The notes: generated by a model not told the origin, from the letters alone. 64,000 nt of DNA from PALSA-270 sp963770915 (GCA_963770915.1 CAVYRG010000001.1:3038001-3102000), one strand, 5' to 3'. Positions 17,426 through 26,422 are shown, counted from the first letter of the stretch. A program made the numbers and translations.

Positions 17426-18373
17426 ATGAATCGACGACATTTTGCTCGAACGCTGGCCGGAACGGTAGCGGGAGCTTACGGCCTTGTCCGCAATCCGAAT
17501 CTGCTGGGCGAAGAATCCCAACTGGCAACTTCAAGAAACGGAGCCGCTGACGCTCCTTTCCAGTTTTCCGTCATGCTCTGGACAGTGTTTACCGACTTGC
17601 CTTTCGAGCAGCGATTGGAAAAAGTCGCTGAGGCCGGATATCGTAACGTGGAACTGGTGCGCGAATACGCCAACTGGGAGGACCCCGATTTCCAGCGCAT
17701 CAATGCCAAGCGCAAAGAGCTGGGCATGCAGTTTGACTGCGTCGCCGGGTTGAAGCACGGAATCAGCATCCCGGGTGATCGCGAGGCGCTGCTCGCCGAC
17801 CTGCGCCAAACCTTGCCTACGATGGAGCGAATTGAGTGCCCTAACATCATCATGATGTCCGGCAACCGCGTGCCGGGAATGCCGCGCGAAATGCAGCATC
17901 AGAGCTGCATTGAGACGCTGAAGGCTGCCGCAGCGATGGTGGAGGGCAAGTCGATTCACGGCGAGCCGGTCCGGCTGCTGCTCGAAACCATCGATCCCGA
18001 GGAGAACCCGCAGTACTTTTTGACGCAAATTTCAGAGGCGCTGCGGGTTGTGGAAGCCGTCAACCATCCTCAGGTGAAGCTGCTCTACGACATCTACCAC
18101 GAGCAAATTGCCGCGGGGAATCTCATCGAAAAACTGGGGAAGAGCATTCCCCACCTGGCGTTGGTTCACATTGCGGATGTTCCCGGCCGCCATGAACCCG
18201 GGACAGGCGAGATCAACTATCTGAATATTTACCGCAAGCTTGCCGAGCTGAATTACCGGGGAATGATAGCGATGGAGTTTCATCCAACCGGAGATGCAGT
18301 GACACAACTTCGCGCCGCGCGCGAGGCGGCAATGCAAGCAGGCAGGGAGGGCTCGGCAAAGACCGCCGGATAG
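17426..18373 (+). CDS. Exported hydroxypyruvate-isomerase-like TIM barrel protein
   Basis: 315 residues. The N-terminus NRRHFARTLAGTVAGAYG is a twin-arginine-like signal, so the protein is probably exported folded. The rest is an AP-endonuclease-2-type TIM barrel: FEQRLEKVAEAGYRNVEL, RLLLETIDPEENPQYFL, QVKLLYDIYHEQIAAGNLIEKL, and HIADVPGRHEPGTGEINY, which holds the metal ligands of hydroxypyruvate/sugar isomerases. Exported paralogs of this family are common in Acidobacteria and Planctomycetes beside sugar catabolism genes, and galE/galT lie divergent here. The actual substrate is unknown. Confidence 0.85.
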   Translation: MNRRHFARTLAGTVAGAYGLVRNPNLLGEESQLATSRNGAADAPFQFSVMLWTVFTDLPFEQRLEKVAEAGYRNVELVREYANWEDPDFQRINAKRKELGMQFDCVAGLKHGISIPGDREALLADLRQTLPTMERIECPNIIMMSGNRVPGMPREMQHQSCIETLKAAAAMVEGKSIHGEPVRLLLETIDPEENPQYFLTQISEALRVVEAVNHPQVKLLYDIYHEQIAAGNLIEKLGKSIPHLALVHIADVPGRHEPGTGEINYLNIYRKLAELNYRGMIAMEFHPTGDAVTQLRAAREAAMQAGREGSAKTAG

Positions 18374-18386
18374 GTCTTGCGTTTAA

Positions 18387-18716
18387 TTACAGCGCGACGA
18401 AGATGGCTCCATCTTCCACGGTGAGTTCAATGCCGGCGGCCTTGGCGGCTTCCTTCAACGCCGCGTCCAGCATGACGACGGGATCGCGACTGACCTCCAG
18501 CCTTCGCATCAAGCCTTCGCCCTTCTTGCCGCCGGCGGAGAGCGTAATTTTCAGGCCGCGCCGCTTGCAGCGCACCGCGGTTCCATCTTCCAGCTTGACG
18601 TTCATCGGCTTGATGTAGGCGTCGACGTAATGAACCCCGATGCCCGATTTGTCGTCGGCGACGTTGGGAAGTTTATCCTTGGTGCCTGGATTCACATCGC
18701 AGAGTTTGGCTTTCAT
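18387..18716 (-). CDS. Small protein of corrinoid operon, unknown function
   Basis: 109 residues, last gene of the corrinoid methyl-transfer operon; its ATG overlaps the stop of the homocysteine methyltransferase-like gene by 4 bases. I do not recognise a family. The sequence is Lys-rich, mixed alpha/beta, with no signal peptide, membrane segment or cysteine pair; residues 50-65 (CKRRGLKITLSAGGKKG) are basic. Coupling to the operon suggests an accessory role, such as binding a cofactor or another subunit. It ends 13 bases from the convergent isomerase-like gene. Confidence 0.75.
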   Translation of the reverse strand: MKAKLCDVNPGTKDKLPNVADDKSGIGVHYVDAYIKPMNVKLEDGTAVRCKRRGLKITLSAGGKKGEGLMRRLEVSRDPVVMLDAALKEAAKAAGIELTVEDGAIFVAL

Positions 18717-19651
18717 GCTGGGCTCCGTTCAACAAATGTTGTTTTTGAGGCAAGATACTCGTCCATGGCCTTCCGAAACGCGCGGATATGATCGGGCGTG
18801 CTGCCGCAGCAGCCGCCGATCACATTGGCTCCGGCTTGGAGCAACGGCACCACCCCCGTCACCATTTCCTCCGGCGTTTCGTCGTAAATGATTTTCATGT
18901 TCACCAGCTTGGGCTGGCCGGCATTGGGCTGCACCATCACCGGAAGATTGGTCACGCTCCGGTAGCGCGTAACCGCTTCGCGCGCGCGTTCCATATCCAT
19001 TCTCGTGCCGCAGTTCAGCGCAACCACATGTGCGCCGTGCTCTTCCATAAATGCTGCGGCCCGCTCGGGATCAATACCCATCATGGTGCGAAAGGTGGAA
19101 CCGTCGAGCGTCACATCGTACGCCATCGAACCGATAATGCATGGCGCTCCCGCATGTTGCGCGGCCTGGATTCCCAACAGCAGCTCCTCCAACGAGGTTT
19201 GGGTTTCAATAATGATGGCGTCGGCGCCGGCCTCGACCAGCGCGCCGGCCTGCTCTTCGAAGGCGCTGCGCACTTGCGACTCGGTGAAGTCGCCATAAGG
19301 TTCCATCAGGCCGCCGAACGGCCCAATGTCGCCGATGACGTATCCGTCCTTCCCCCGGAAGGCCCGGCGCACAATGTCAACCGCCGCCTTGTTGATCTCG
19401 ACAACTTTATCGCCGTTATGGTGGCGAGTGAGCATGATGCGCGAACCGCCGAAGGTGTTGGTAAGAATGCAGTCTGACCCGGCCTCGGCATAGCGCCGCT
19501 GAATGGCGAGCACTTTTTCAGGATTCGTGAGATTCCACGCCTCGCCGCAGTTGCCCTGCTCCAGCCCGGCAAACATCAGCTGCGTGCCCATGGCGCCGTC
19601 GCAAAGCAGAGGTCGCTCGCGAATTGCGTCTTGAAAGAGTTTCTTGGCCAT
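18713..19651 (-). CDS. Homocysteine S-methyltransferase-domain protein
   Basis: 312 residues, matching the first module of MetH and the BHMT/MmuM family. N-terminus LLCDGAMGTQLM; zinc ligands are the cysteine of ALNCGTRMD and the pair in VIGGCCGSTP. It should transfer a methyl group to homocysteine (or a related thiol) giving methionine. No folate- or cobalamin-binding module is attached; a separate corrinoid protein is encoded 3.2 kb upstream in the same operon, so this could be a split, MetH-like arrangement. It starts 9 bases after the gene before it. Confidence 0.88.
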   Translation of the reverse strand: MAKKLFQDAIRERPLLCDGAMGTQLMFAGLEQGNCGEAWNLTNPEKVLAIQRRYAEAGSDCILTNTFGGSRIMLTRHHNGDKVVEINKAAVDIVRRAFRGKDGYVIGDIGPFGGLMEPYGDFTESQVRSAFEEQAGALVEAGADAIIIETQTSLEELLLGIQAAQHAGAPCIIGSMAYDVTLDGSTFRTMMGIDPERAAAFMEEHGAHVVALNCGTRMDMERAREAVTRYRSVTNLPVMVQPNAGQPKLVNMKIIYDETPEEMVTGVVPLLQAGANVIGGCCGSTPDHIRAFRKAMDEYLASKTTFVERSPA

Positions 19652-19660
19652 TGTTATGTC

Positions 19661-20908
19661 CTACGCTTTCTCCTTTTGTACCAGAGCGTAGTGAATCGTC
19701 TCCAGGACCAGGCCCCACTTATGATCGCGGCTGGATGGATCGCAGTAGCAGCCTGCGGCGCACGCGGTGCGACGCCACGCCAGGACCGCATTCAATCGTT
19801 GTCCGCTCAGCGGACGCTCGCCGTGAATCGCCTTCGTAAGCGCATCCGCGTTCTGCAAATACTCGCACATTTGCGTATGGCCGCTATCGCCTGGAGCCGG
19901 CGAGCATCTCTGCTCGCGAATCGGATAGCCCTCGGCGCGCGGGCCCAGCTCAACGTCGTAGAGAAAAGTCAGCGGCCGGCCCATGTTGGTGCAGGTGGTT
20001 CCATCGTAGCGGAATTGAGCTTCGATAGTGCCGTCTTCTCGCGCATGCAGCGATAGGCGCTCCCCCGCCCATCGGCGCAAGGCTTTCGTGTTGACGCTGT
20101 ACTCCGCATCGCGATCCAGGACTTCGACGTCGAGAGCATCCACCCGAGAAGCGCCATTCGCTCCCGCTCCTCGCCGATACGGCGCGCGCCTGTACTGGCA
20201 GGGCCCGAAAGAACAGTTCTCGCAAGGAATCAGTTCGGTCAAGCGCCGCAAATGATCGATGTGGCGGGTCACGCCGAACACCGCCAGCTGCGTTTTCTTG
20301 GGCCGCAGCATGCCGGAATCGAACACGTCCACGCGTGAGGGCAAGGTCTGCCGGCGAGTTCGCTCCAGCAAGTCGAGCAGCCGCGGCTGTTCCGCGACGT
20401 CCCATCCCGGATAGCCTGGACTGTGATGCGGCAGAACGGCCATCTCGTGGCGTTCGGCCCAATCGCACAAGTTTGCTCCGGTCATGGTCGTCAAATGTTC
20501 CACCACCGCCGATGCGAACATTTCCAAAAAGAAATATTCGTCTGGCTTCTCATCCATCCAGCGTCTGCGAGCTTCCTCTTCGGCCTCCGGGCCGGCGCCG
20601 ACCGCAACCAGAATCACGCTATGAGCTTCCGCCTGCAGCAACGTGCTGCGCAGGCTTTTGCTGCTGAAGGGCACTCCATCGATGCGAACCGAGTCGCCGG
20701 CTACTTCCAGATTTTCCGCCTGGCGCGCATACCGCCAGGGGCGGCCGTGTTTCGCGTACCAATTCCGTGTTTCTTCCGCCAGTTCCTCCGCGCGGCCTTC
20801 GAGAACCCATCCACGAGGATATCCAAGCAGCCGCGTGTACTCCGCCGGCTGCACCTTCACGTCGGGAGCAGAGTCGGCCAGTTCGATGGCCTCTTCTATT
20901 TGGCGCAT
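19661..20908 (-). CDS. MetH reactivation-domain-like protein with cysteine clusters
   Basis: 415 residues from the ATG at 20906-20908 (GGAG 8-9 bases upstream; overlaps the activator gene by 13 bases). Residues about 95-240 resemble the reactivation domain of cobalamin-dependent methionine synthase: FFLEMFASAVVEHL, then HHSPGYPGWDVAEQPRLLDLL, then FDSGMLRPKKTQLAVFGVT. Next comes a cysteine group CENCSFGPC and, toward the end, further Cys (EQRCSPAP; MCEYL; ACAAGCYC), which could bind an iron-sulfur cluster. Likely role, by inference: binding S-adenosylmethionine or an electron donor for re-methylation of inactive cob(II)alamin. Exact family not certain. Confidence 0.72.
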   Translation of the reverse strand: MRQIEEAIELADSAPDVKVQPAEYTRLLGYPRGWVLEGRAEELAEETRNWYAKHGRPWRYARQAENLEVAGDSVRIDGVPFSSKSLRSTLLQAEAHSVILVAVGAGPEAEEEARRRWMDEKPDEYFFLEMFASAVVEHLTTMTGANLCDWAERHEMAVLPHHSPGYPGWDVAEQPRLLDLLERTRRQTLPSRVDVFDSGMLRPKKTQLAVFGVTRHIDHLRRLTELIPCENCSFGPCQYRRAPYRRGAGANGASRVDALDVEVLDRDAEYSVNTKALRRWAGERLSLHAREDGTIEAQFRYDGTTCTNMGRPLTFLYDVELGPRAEGYPIREQRCSPAPGDSGHTQMCEYLQNADALTKAIHGERPLSGQRLNAVLAWRRTACAAGCYCDPSSRDHKWGLVLETIHYALVQKEKA

Positions 20909-22536
20909 GGCATCGGCTCCACGCGTTTGAACTGGCATCCCTCAACGAAGAAATCGAAAAACTTTGGATGAGTTTCCAACCGGCAATGCTGCACCTTCTT
21001 TACCAGCGCTTCCAATTCCCGGCGCTTCGATTTCGAGAGCAAAGCGATGGTCGCGCCTTCAATGGCAGTATTGCCCGCCTGCACGACTTTTTCCGCGGGC
21101 AAATCCGGAATCAGCCCGATGCGCTTCGAGGCCTCGACCTTCAGATGCCGCCCGAATCCGCCCGCCAGATAGAAAACGTCGATATCGTCGAAGTCAATGC
21201 CGTAGCTGCTGAAAACCACATGCAGTCCGGCGACATTGGCGCCCTTGGCCTGCGCCAATTCGTTCACGTCGCTTTCCAGCAGAAAAATGCCGTGCTGTTC
21301 ATCGAGCGTTACGCGCGGCACTTCGTCTTCGAAACGGCCCATTTCATTCATGCGCCCGGTGCGCAGCAATTCGCTCAGCGCATCGACCAGCCCAGAACCG
21401 CAGATGCCCTCCGGCGCAACATCGCCAATGACGCCCAGGCGGAACTTCCCGCTGTCGTCGATTGCCACTTCTTCGATCGCACCATCCAGAGCGGGCATCC
21501 CGCAGGCGATCGATCCCCCTTCGAACGCCGGCCCCGCGGGACATGAAGCCGCGAAAATTCGATTGCGATTGCCGACGATCAGCTCCGTGTTCGTGCCAAT
21601 GTCCATGACCGCGACCAACCGGTCTTCGCGCGCCAGGTCAACCGCCAACATGCAGGCTGCGGCGTCCGCGCCCACGTGCCCGCTGATAATCGGTGCGCCG
21701 TACACACGCGCCTTGGGATGAATCGGCAGCAGGCTGCGCCGCCCAGTCTCGCAAAGGCTCGTGGTGGTCCGCTTTCCTTCCGCCATCTCGATCTCGGTAA
21801 TCGAGCGATACGGGGTTTGCCCAATCGTGTAGACGCTCTCGCGAAAGAAGAGATCGCGCATGGTGGAATTTCCCACCAGCACCAATTCGTAGATCGTTTT
21901 CGGATCGACGGGAAATCTCTCAATCGCGTGCGTGAGATAGCCGGCGAGGGTCCGCATCAGGAGCCGGCCGGGATGATCTGTGTCGTAAGCGATGCGCGAC
22001 ATTACTTCCGAACCGCCAAAGCGCTGCGGGTTCTCGAACGACGTATCGGCAACCAGCTCACCCGTTTCGAGATCCATTAGCCGCAACACCACCGTCGTGG
22101 TGCCGAGATCCATGGCAAGACCATAAATTGGTCCGGTCGATCGCTCTACCTCTTCTCCGTCAATCAAAATGCGGTCTCCGTCGCGTGTGACCGCGGGATC
22201 GAGTTCCATTTTGCGCTGGCTTCCCGGCAAGCCCAGTGCGTGGCGCTCAATGCGCATGGTTCCGCGGCGCATGGTATGGCAACGAACCGCGCCGCTCACG
22301 CCGGTGACATACGTCTGGCAAGACAGGCGGAACTTCCCCTTCAAATGCTTCTCAGGCTCCGCCATCGCGGAGAGGGGGTTCATGCCCTCCACGACTTCGA
22401 CGATGCACTCCTTGCATTTGCCCTGCTTGCGGCAGGAGGTTGGCACATCGATGCCCAGCTTCTCGGCATGGTCGAAAAGCGAGAGGCCGGGAATGGCTTC
22501 GGTGCTTTGCCCGTTGATGGTGAGAAGGACAGACAT
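20896..22536 (-). CDS. Reductive activator of corrinoid enzymes (RACE), 2Fe-2S plus ASKHA domains
   Basis: 546 residues from the ATG at 22534-22536. N-terminal ferredoxin domain with Cys35, Cys41, Cys44 and Cys73 in the plant-type spacing. From residue 125 on it is the DUF4445/ASKHA ATPase: YGLAMDLGTTTVVLRLMD, IGTNTELIVGNR, FYLAGGFGRHL. Such proteins (RamA-like in function, RACE in acetogen O-demethylases) reduce oxidised cob(II)alamin to cob(I)alamin on the partner corrinoid protein, driven by ATP. Its presence shows that the operon supports repeated corrinoid catalysis that is prone to oxidative inactivation. Confidence 0.9.
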   Translation of the reverse strand: MSVLLTINGQSTEAIPGLSLFDHAEKLGIDVPTSCRKQGKCKECIVEVVEGMNPLSAMAEPEKHLKGKFRLSCQTYVTGVSGAVRCHTMRRGTMRIERHALGLPGSQRKMELDPAVTRDGDRILIDGEEVERSTGPIYGLAMDLGTTTVVLRLMDLETGELVADTSFENPQRFGGSEVMSRIAYDTDHPGRLLMRTLAGYLTHAIERFPVDPKTIYELVLVGNSTMRDLFFRESVYTIGQTPYRSITEIEMAEGKRTTTSLCETGRRSLLPIHPKARVYGAPIISGHVGADAAACMLAVDLAREDRLVAVMDIGTNTELIVGNRNRIFAASCPAGPAFEGGSIACGMPALDGAIEEVAIDDSGKFRLGVIGDVAPEGICGSGLVDALSELLRTGRMNEMGRFEDEVPRVTLDEQHGIFLLESDVNELAQAKGANVAGLHVVFSSYGIDFDDIDVFYLAGGFGRHLKVEASKRIGLIPDLPAEKVVQAGNTAIEGATIALLSKSKRRELEALVKKVQHCRLETHPKFFDFFVEGCQFKRVEPMPCAK

Positions 22537-22590
22537 CGGATTCTGTTGGAGGGACGCCCGTTCCGCCCGTCCCAACGGGCGGCAGAATTG

Positions 22591-22845
22591 TTACAACCCC
22601 TTGGCTTCGAGCTCCGCTTTCACCGCCTCGGCCACTTCTTGCGCGGAGCCTTCCCGCTCCTGCTCCTCGCTCCATTTCCACTGGGCCAGGTAGTCGTCGG
22701 CGGCCTGCAAGCCCCGTTTGGCAGCAAGAATGTCGATGTACTCCATGAACTTCGGCGCCAGCTCCACCGTGACGTCGTCGGCGTCATCCTCGGCTCTGAC
22801 TTGGGTGGGGATTTCCTGCCAGTAAAGAATCTTGTAAGTGGCCAC
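22591..22845 (-). CDS. Small 'virulence factor' family protein (PF13769-like)
   Basis: 84 residues. The pattern YKILYWQEIPTQVRAEDDADD, PKFMEYIDILAAKRGL and YLAQWKW matches the short family named Virulence_fact in Pfam. Despite the name, such genes are repeatedly found beside corrinoid methyltransferase genes; a link to virulence is not indicated. Here it lies 6 bases after the corrinoid protein gene. Acidic, no membrane segment. A structural or assembly partner of the methyltransferase is the most economical guess. Confidence 0.78.
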   Translation of the reverse strand: MATYKILYWQEIPTQVRAEDDADDVTVELAPKFMEYIDILAAKRGLQAADDYLAQWKWSEEQEREGSAQEVAEAVKAELEAKGL

Positions 22846-22851
22846 TGTTGG

Positions 22852-23493
22852 TTACACCTGCGGCGACAGCCGCAAAAATAGATCGACCGCGGCGGAAGCA
22901 TTCGCCCCGTATCCGTCGGCCCCGATTTCATCAGCAAACATCTGGCTGATGGGCGCCCCGCCCACCGCCATCTTGATGTCCGTGCGGCCGGCCGCGTTAA
23001 AGCCTTCGATCACCGTTTTCATGTACATCATGGTCGTGGTCAGCAGAGCGCTCATACCGATAATGTTCGGCTTGCACTTTTCCGCAGCCGCCATGAATTT
23101 CTCCACGCTTTGGTCCACGCCGATGTCGTGCACCTCAAAGCCCGCGCCTTCGGCCATCATGCCGACCAGATTTTTGCCGATGTCGTGCAAGTCTCCGCGC
23201 ACCGTGCCCATCAGCAGTATGCCCTTCGGCTTGGTCGTGCTGTCTTTCGCGCTCAGAAGGGGCTTCAACACCGCCATCCCCGCCTTCATCGCCCGCGCCG
23301 CAATCAGTACTTCCGGAACGTACAACACGTTGTGCTTGAAGTCCTCGCCCACCACGCTCATGCCGGCGATCAGGCCTTCATTCAGAATCTCCTGCACAGC
23401 GCGGCCTTCGGCGAGCGCTTCCTTCGTCATGCGGTCGATCGCATCCGCATTCCCTTCATACAGGTACTGATTCATCAAGGCATAATCAGGCAT
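22852..23493 (-). CDS. Corrinoid (cobalamin-binding) methyl carrier protein
   Basis: 213 residues, standard for MtaC/MtbC/MttC-type carriers. A helical cap domain (residues 1-85) precedes the Rossmann-like cobalamin domain with the base-off signature: Asp101-Leu-His103-Asp-Ile-Gly106, where His103 is the lower axial ligand. It continues with IGMSALLTTTM and the VGGAPIS loop that cradles the nucleotide tail. It should shuttle methyl groups between the UroD-like methyltransferase upstream and an acceptor enzyme. 12 bases after the methyltransferase gene. Confidence 0.95.
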   Translation of the reverse strand: MPDYALMNQYLYEGNADAIDRMTKEALAEGRAVQEILNEGLIAGMSVVGEDFKHNVLYVPEVLIAARAMKAGMAVLKPLLSAKDSTTKPKGILLMGTVRGDLHDIGKNLVGMMAEGAGFEVHDIGVDQSVEKFMAAAEKCKPNIIGMSALLTTTMMYMKTVIEGFNAAGRTDIKMAVGGAPISQMFADEIGADGYGANASAAVDLFLRLSPQV

Positions 23494-23505
23494 TGCAATC
23501 GCTCC

Positions 23506-24579
23506 CTAGCGATGACTCGAAACCAGGCTGGCGGCGCGCTTCTTGTTGAATTCGTCAAGCGCTTCCTGCATCGCCACAATATTTTCCCGCGGCATGCCGG
23601 GACTGGTGCCGCCGCCGACGGACAAGATGATCCCCTCGCCGCCCGCGCCCTCCAGCACTTCCAGCGTTTCGTCTTTCACTTCCTCCGGCGTTCCGCGAAC
23701 TCCCACTTCCAGCGGATTCACATTGCCCATCAGGCACATTCTGTCGCCTACCCGCCGCTTCACTTCCGTGATGTGCCGCTGCTTACCCCAGTTCAGCACG
23801 TTGAATCCAGTATCCGGCAGGTGATCCAGGCAGGCATCCACTTCGGCGTCGTTGTGATAGACCTTCACCCAGTCTTTTGGGAACGCATCGCAGATGCGCT
23901 TCAAATACGGATGCGCATACTCCATGTAATGTTCTTCGTTAATGAACCCGACAATGTCGTCGAGAATAAAAATGCTCTCCACCGTGTCGCCCATCACCTT
24001 CTGTTGCGCCTTGAGCCAGTCGATAATCACCCGCGTGCACAGATCAATCAGCTTGTGCGCGCCCTTGGGATTCTCCACCAGGTCGATCATGAAATTCGTG
24101 GTTCCGCGCACAAAGCCCGCCGTGCAGAGCGGCCCGCGCGAGGTGACCATGGGCAGGATGTATCCGGCATCCAGAATGCGCTGCTTATGCATGCCGATGC
24201 GGTGCAGCGTCAGCGCGGCGAACCCATCCGCCTCCACTTCATATTCCGGAAGCTGATCGATGTCCTCCAGGTGATACAGCATGTGATACTCGCTCGGCGT
24301 GTTGTCTTGCCAGAATTTGATCTTCGCGCCCAGCACCGACGGCTCAGCCGCCATCCCATATTCCATCCACCACGACGGGATAAAGATAATGTCCGGGAAC
24401 TCCTCCATGATCTTGAGGTTCGACTGGAACCAGAGCTCCGGGTCAAGGAAATAGTCCAGATGCTTGATGCCGAGATAGCCGGGAATCCACGGGCTATCGA
24501 TGATCAGCGCCATCGGGATCTTGTCCATCTTCTCCAGGCGCGCCGCTCGTTTGAAGGTCTCCCATTGTTCCGGCCGCAT
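23506..24579 (-). CDS. Uroporphyrinogen decarboxylase-like corrinoid methyltransferase
   Basis: 357 residues; start at the ATG preceded by GGGAGGA, rejecting a longer open frame. The barrel resembles MtaA/MtbA/CmuA methyltransferases (LMGNVNPLEVGVRGTPEEVKDE; PRENIVAM). However, the positions that usually hold the zinc ligands (His-x-Cys and a second Cys before the GxP loop) read YHNDA and ILSVGGGTSPG, with no cysteine. So it probably does not activate a thiol like coenzyme M; it may instead demethylate a methoxy or methylamine substrate, as other members do. First gene of the operon. Substrate unknown. Confidence 0.85.
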   Translation of the reverse strand: MRPEQWETFKRAARLEKMDKIPMALIIDSPWIPGYLGIKHLDYFLDPELWFQSNLKIMEEFPDIIFIPSWWMEYGMAAEPSVLGAKIKFWQDNTPSEYHMLYHLEDIDQLPEYEVEADGFAALTLHRIGMHKQRILDAGYILPMVTSRGPLCTAGFVRGTTNFMIDLVENPKGAHKLIDLCTRVIIDWLKAQQKVMGDTVESIFILDDIVGFINEEHYMEYAHPYLKRICDAFPKDWVKVYHNDAEVDACLDHLPDTGFNVLNWGKQRHITEVKRRVGDRMCLMGNVNPLEVGVRGTPEEVKDETLEVLEGAGGEGIILSVGGGTSPGMPRENIVAMQEALDEFNKKRAASLVSSHR

Positions 24580-24952
24580 AGTGGTCCTCCCGGTTGTCCA
24601 GCAAAATTTGTGGAAAAAGCGCTCTCCCGAATGACAGGAACACCTCAGCGCATCCCTAGGACTATGGTACCGCGCTTGCGGCCTGTCCCGGCCGCCATGC
24701 TGCCACGACGCCATCCATCGTGGGTATATTGTTGTACCACAAAACAAATGCCTTCCGACATGGCCTAAATGGGTTGCTGGCGGGCTCGCGGAGGGCACTT
24801 TGTGTTATACGCAAACTGTTGAATGAAAATAACTTAGGGTTAGTGGTGCCAGCGGCCCGAAAGCGAAAGCCGGTCAACCGGTGGCCGTGCAGGTGCGTAT
24901 TGAGGGCGATTTCCGGCTGTACTGAGCGCGCTTGGGGGAGCGCAGCACGGAT
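24580..24952 (-). promoter_or_regulatory. Leader and candidate promoter of the corrinoid operon
   Basis: Non-coding gap of 373 bases. On the minus strand TTATTT (24827-24832) and TATAAC (24804-24809) are 17 bases apart, a weak but properly spaced promoter; it would give a 5' leader of over 200 bases. I looked for a B12-box or other known riboswitch core in that leader and did not find one. No gene seen. Confidence 0.35.
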
Positions 24953-25561
24953 TCAAATTCGTTTCTTCTTCCCCGGCCGCTTCACAGCTTTCCCCGCCAG
25001 GAACGTATCCACCACATGCTCGACGAAATCAGACGGCAGGTGATGCTGCATGTTCTTGCCGAAGATGTGGCGAAATATCATGGGCCCCATCAGCAACGCC
25101 GCGCCGACTTCAAGATCGAGTTCCGGCCCCACCGCGCCACGCGCCTGGCCTCGCTGCAGGATGCGCTTCAGCTGCCCCATCGGACGCTCGATGGCCCGCG
25201 ACCGCCACTTCTCGCCGAACTCCTTGTGCCGTGCGCTATAAGCAATCAGGTGCGGCATCAGGCGCTCGCGCTGCGCCTTCTTTCCCTGTGCGGGCTGGTA
25301 ATTGAGCTGGTCGATCAAATCCTGGCGCAAATCGCCCGAATCGAAGCTCGGGGGCTCTTCGTCCAACCCGTTTAGTTTTGCCAAAACCTCCAGGCATAGC
25401 GCCTCTTTATCCGGCCAGTGCTTGTAGAGGGTTGCTTTGCTGACTCCCGAAGCCCCCGCGATCGCATCCATGCTGGTAGTGTCGATTCCGTTGTGCGCAA
25501 ACAGCGTGACCGCGGCCTCCAGGACCTTGTGATGCGCCGCTGCGCTCTTCTGTCTAGCCAT
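24953..25561 (-). CDS. TetR/AcrR-family regulator linked to DrrAB-type exporter
   Basis: 202 residues. Helix-turn-helix VLEAAVTLFAHNGIDTTSMDAIAGASGVSKATLYKHWPDKEAL is textbook TetR. C-terminal ligand domain not assignable; tail is basic (KRPGKKKRI). It lies 111 bases after the ABC permease in the same direction, so it may be the last gene of the exporter operon. A strong palindrome sits in the operon promoter 1.7 kb upstream and is the likely target. Confidence 0.9.
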   Translation of the reverse strand: MARQKSAAAHHKVLEAAVTLFAHNGIDTTSMDAIAGASGVSKATLYKHWPDKEALCLEVLAKLNGLDEEPPSFDSGDLRQDLIDQLNYQPAQGKKAQRERLMPHLIAYSARHKEFGEKWRSRAIERPMGQLKRILQRGQARGAVGPELDLEVGAALLMGPMIFRHIFGKNMQHHLPSDFVEHVVDTFLAGKAVKRPGKKKRI

Positions 25562-25672
25562 GCCTAGTTCCCTAAAGCGACTCAGTCTTTCCTCTGTGCC
25601 CTCTGTGGTTCACTCGTTCCCACTCCACAGAGGAGCACCGGGGGAATCCCAAGAAGCCCGGCAGCATCGCCC

Positions 25673-26419
25673 CTAGACTTCAATTCGCGAGAACATATAC
25701 GCGCCCATGCCCAGAAAGACCACCGCCAGAATTCCCAGCAGCGAAACATCCACCGCGAAACCGAAATGCCATTGCCCAATCAACGCGCCGCGCAACCCAT
25801 CCACCCCGTAAGAAAGAGGATCAAGGCTGGTAATCACCTTCAGCGCCGCCGGCACGTGATCCAGCGGGAACAGCGCTCCCGAGAGAAAGAATATGGGCAG
25901 CACCAGAAAATTCATGATGAGCTGGAAGCCCTGCATGTCCTTGATCACCGATCCGACGCTTGTGCCCAGCGCGGCAAAAACCACCGCAATCAGCACCACG
26001 AACACGCCGGCAAACGGCACCGCCAGCCAATGCTGCGGCCGGAAGCCCGCGATGAGGCAAGCGATCAAAATCAGCGCGCCCTGAATCATCGCGACCGTCG
26101 CTCCGCCGAACGTCCGTCCGATCATGATCTGGATCCGCGGCACCGGCGCCACCAGAGTTTCTTTCAGAAATCCGAACTGCCGGTCCCATAGCATCGCGAT
26201 GCCTGAGAATACCGAACTGAACAGCACCGTCATTCCCACCACGCCGGGTGCGATGAACTGCAGATAACTTCCCGCGCCGGCTCGCTGAAACACCGGCCCC
26301 AGCCCGAATCCCAAAGCCAGCAGATAAAGCATTGGTTGCCCCAGCGAAACGATGATTTGCACCTTAGATCGCAAATAGCGCTTCAGTTCGCGTAGCCAGA
26401 GGATGTAAATCGTGCCCAT
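25673..26419 (-). CDS. ABC-2 permease, DrrB/daunorubicin-resistance type
   Basis: 248 residues, six predicted membrane segments. Family marks: WLRELKRYLRSKVQIIVSLGQPMLYLLALGFG at the start, then the FGFLKETLVAPVPR turn and MNFLVLPIFFLSGALFPLDHVP in the penultimate segment. It starts 3 bases after the ATPase stop. Together they make a simple two-gene exporter for a hydrophobic compound or lipid. The exported substrate is not deducible. Confidence 0.92.
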   Translation of the reverse strand: MGTIYILWLRELKRYLRSKVQIIVSLGQPMLYLLALGFGLGPVFQRAGAGSYLQFIAPGVVGMTVLFSSVFSGIAMLWDRQFGFLKETLVAPVPRIQIMIGRTFGGATVAMIQGALILIACLIAGFRPQHWLAVPFAGVFVVLIAVVFAALGTSVGSVIKDMQGFQLIMNFLVLPIFFLSGALFPLDHVPAALKVITSLDPLSYGVDGLRGALIGQWHFGFAVDVSLLGILAVVFLGMGAYMFSRIEV

Positions 26420-26422
26420 CGC

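Noticed and set aside
23110..24768. 552-codon open frame on the plus strand
   Set aside because: Antisense to the UroD-like methyltransferase and corrinoid protein genes; His/Arg-rich composition is typical of a shadow frame.
24580..24803. Cobalamin riboswitch upstream of the corrinoid operon
   Set aside because: Expected from biology, but no B12-box or matching core was found in the leader on either strand.
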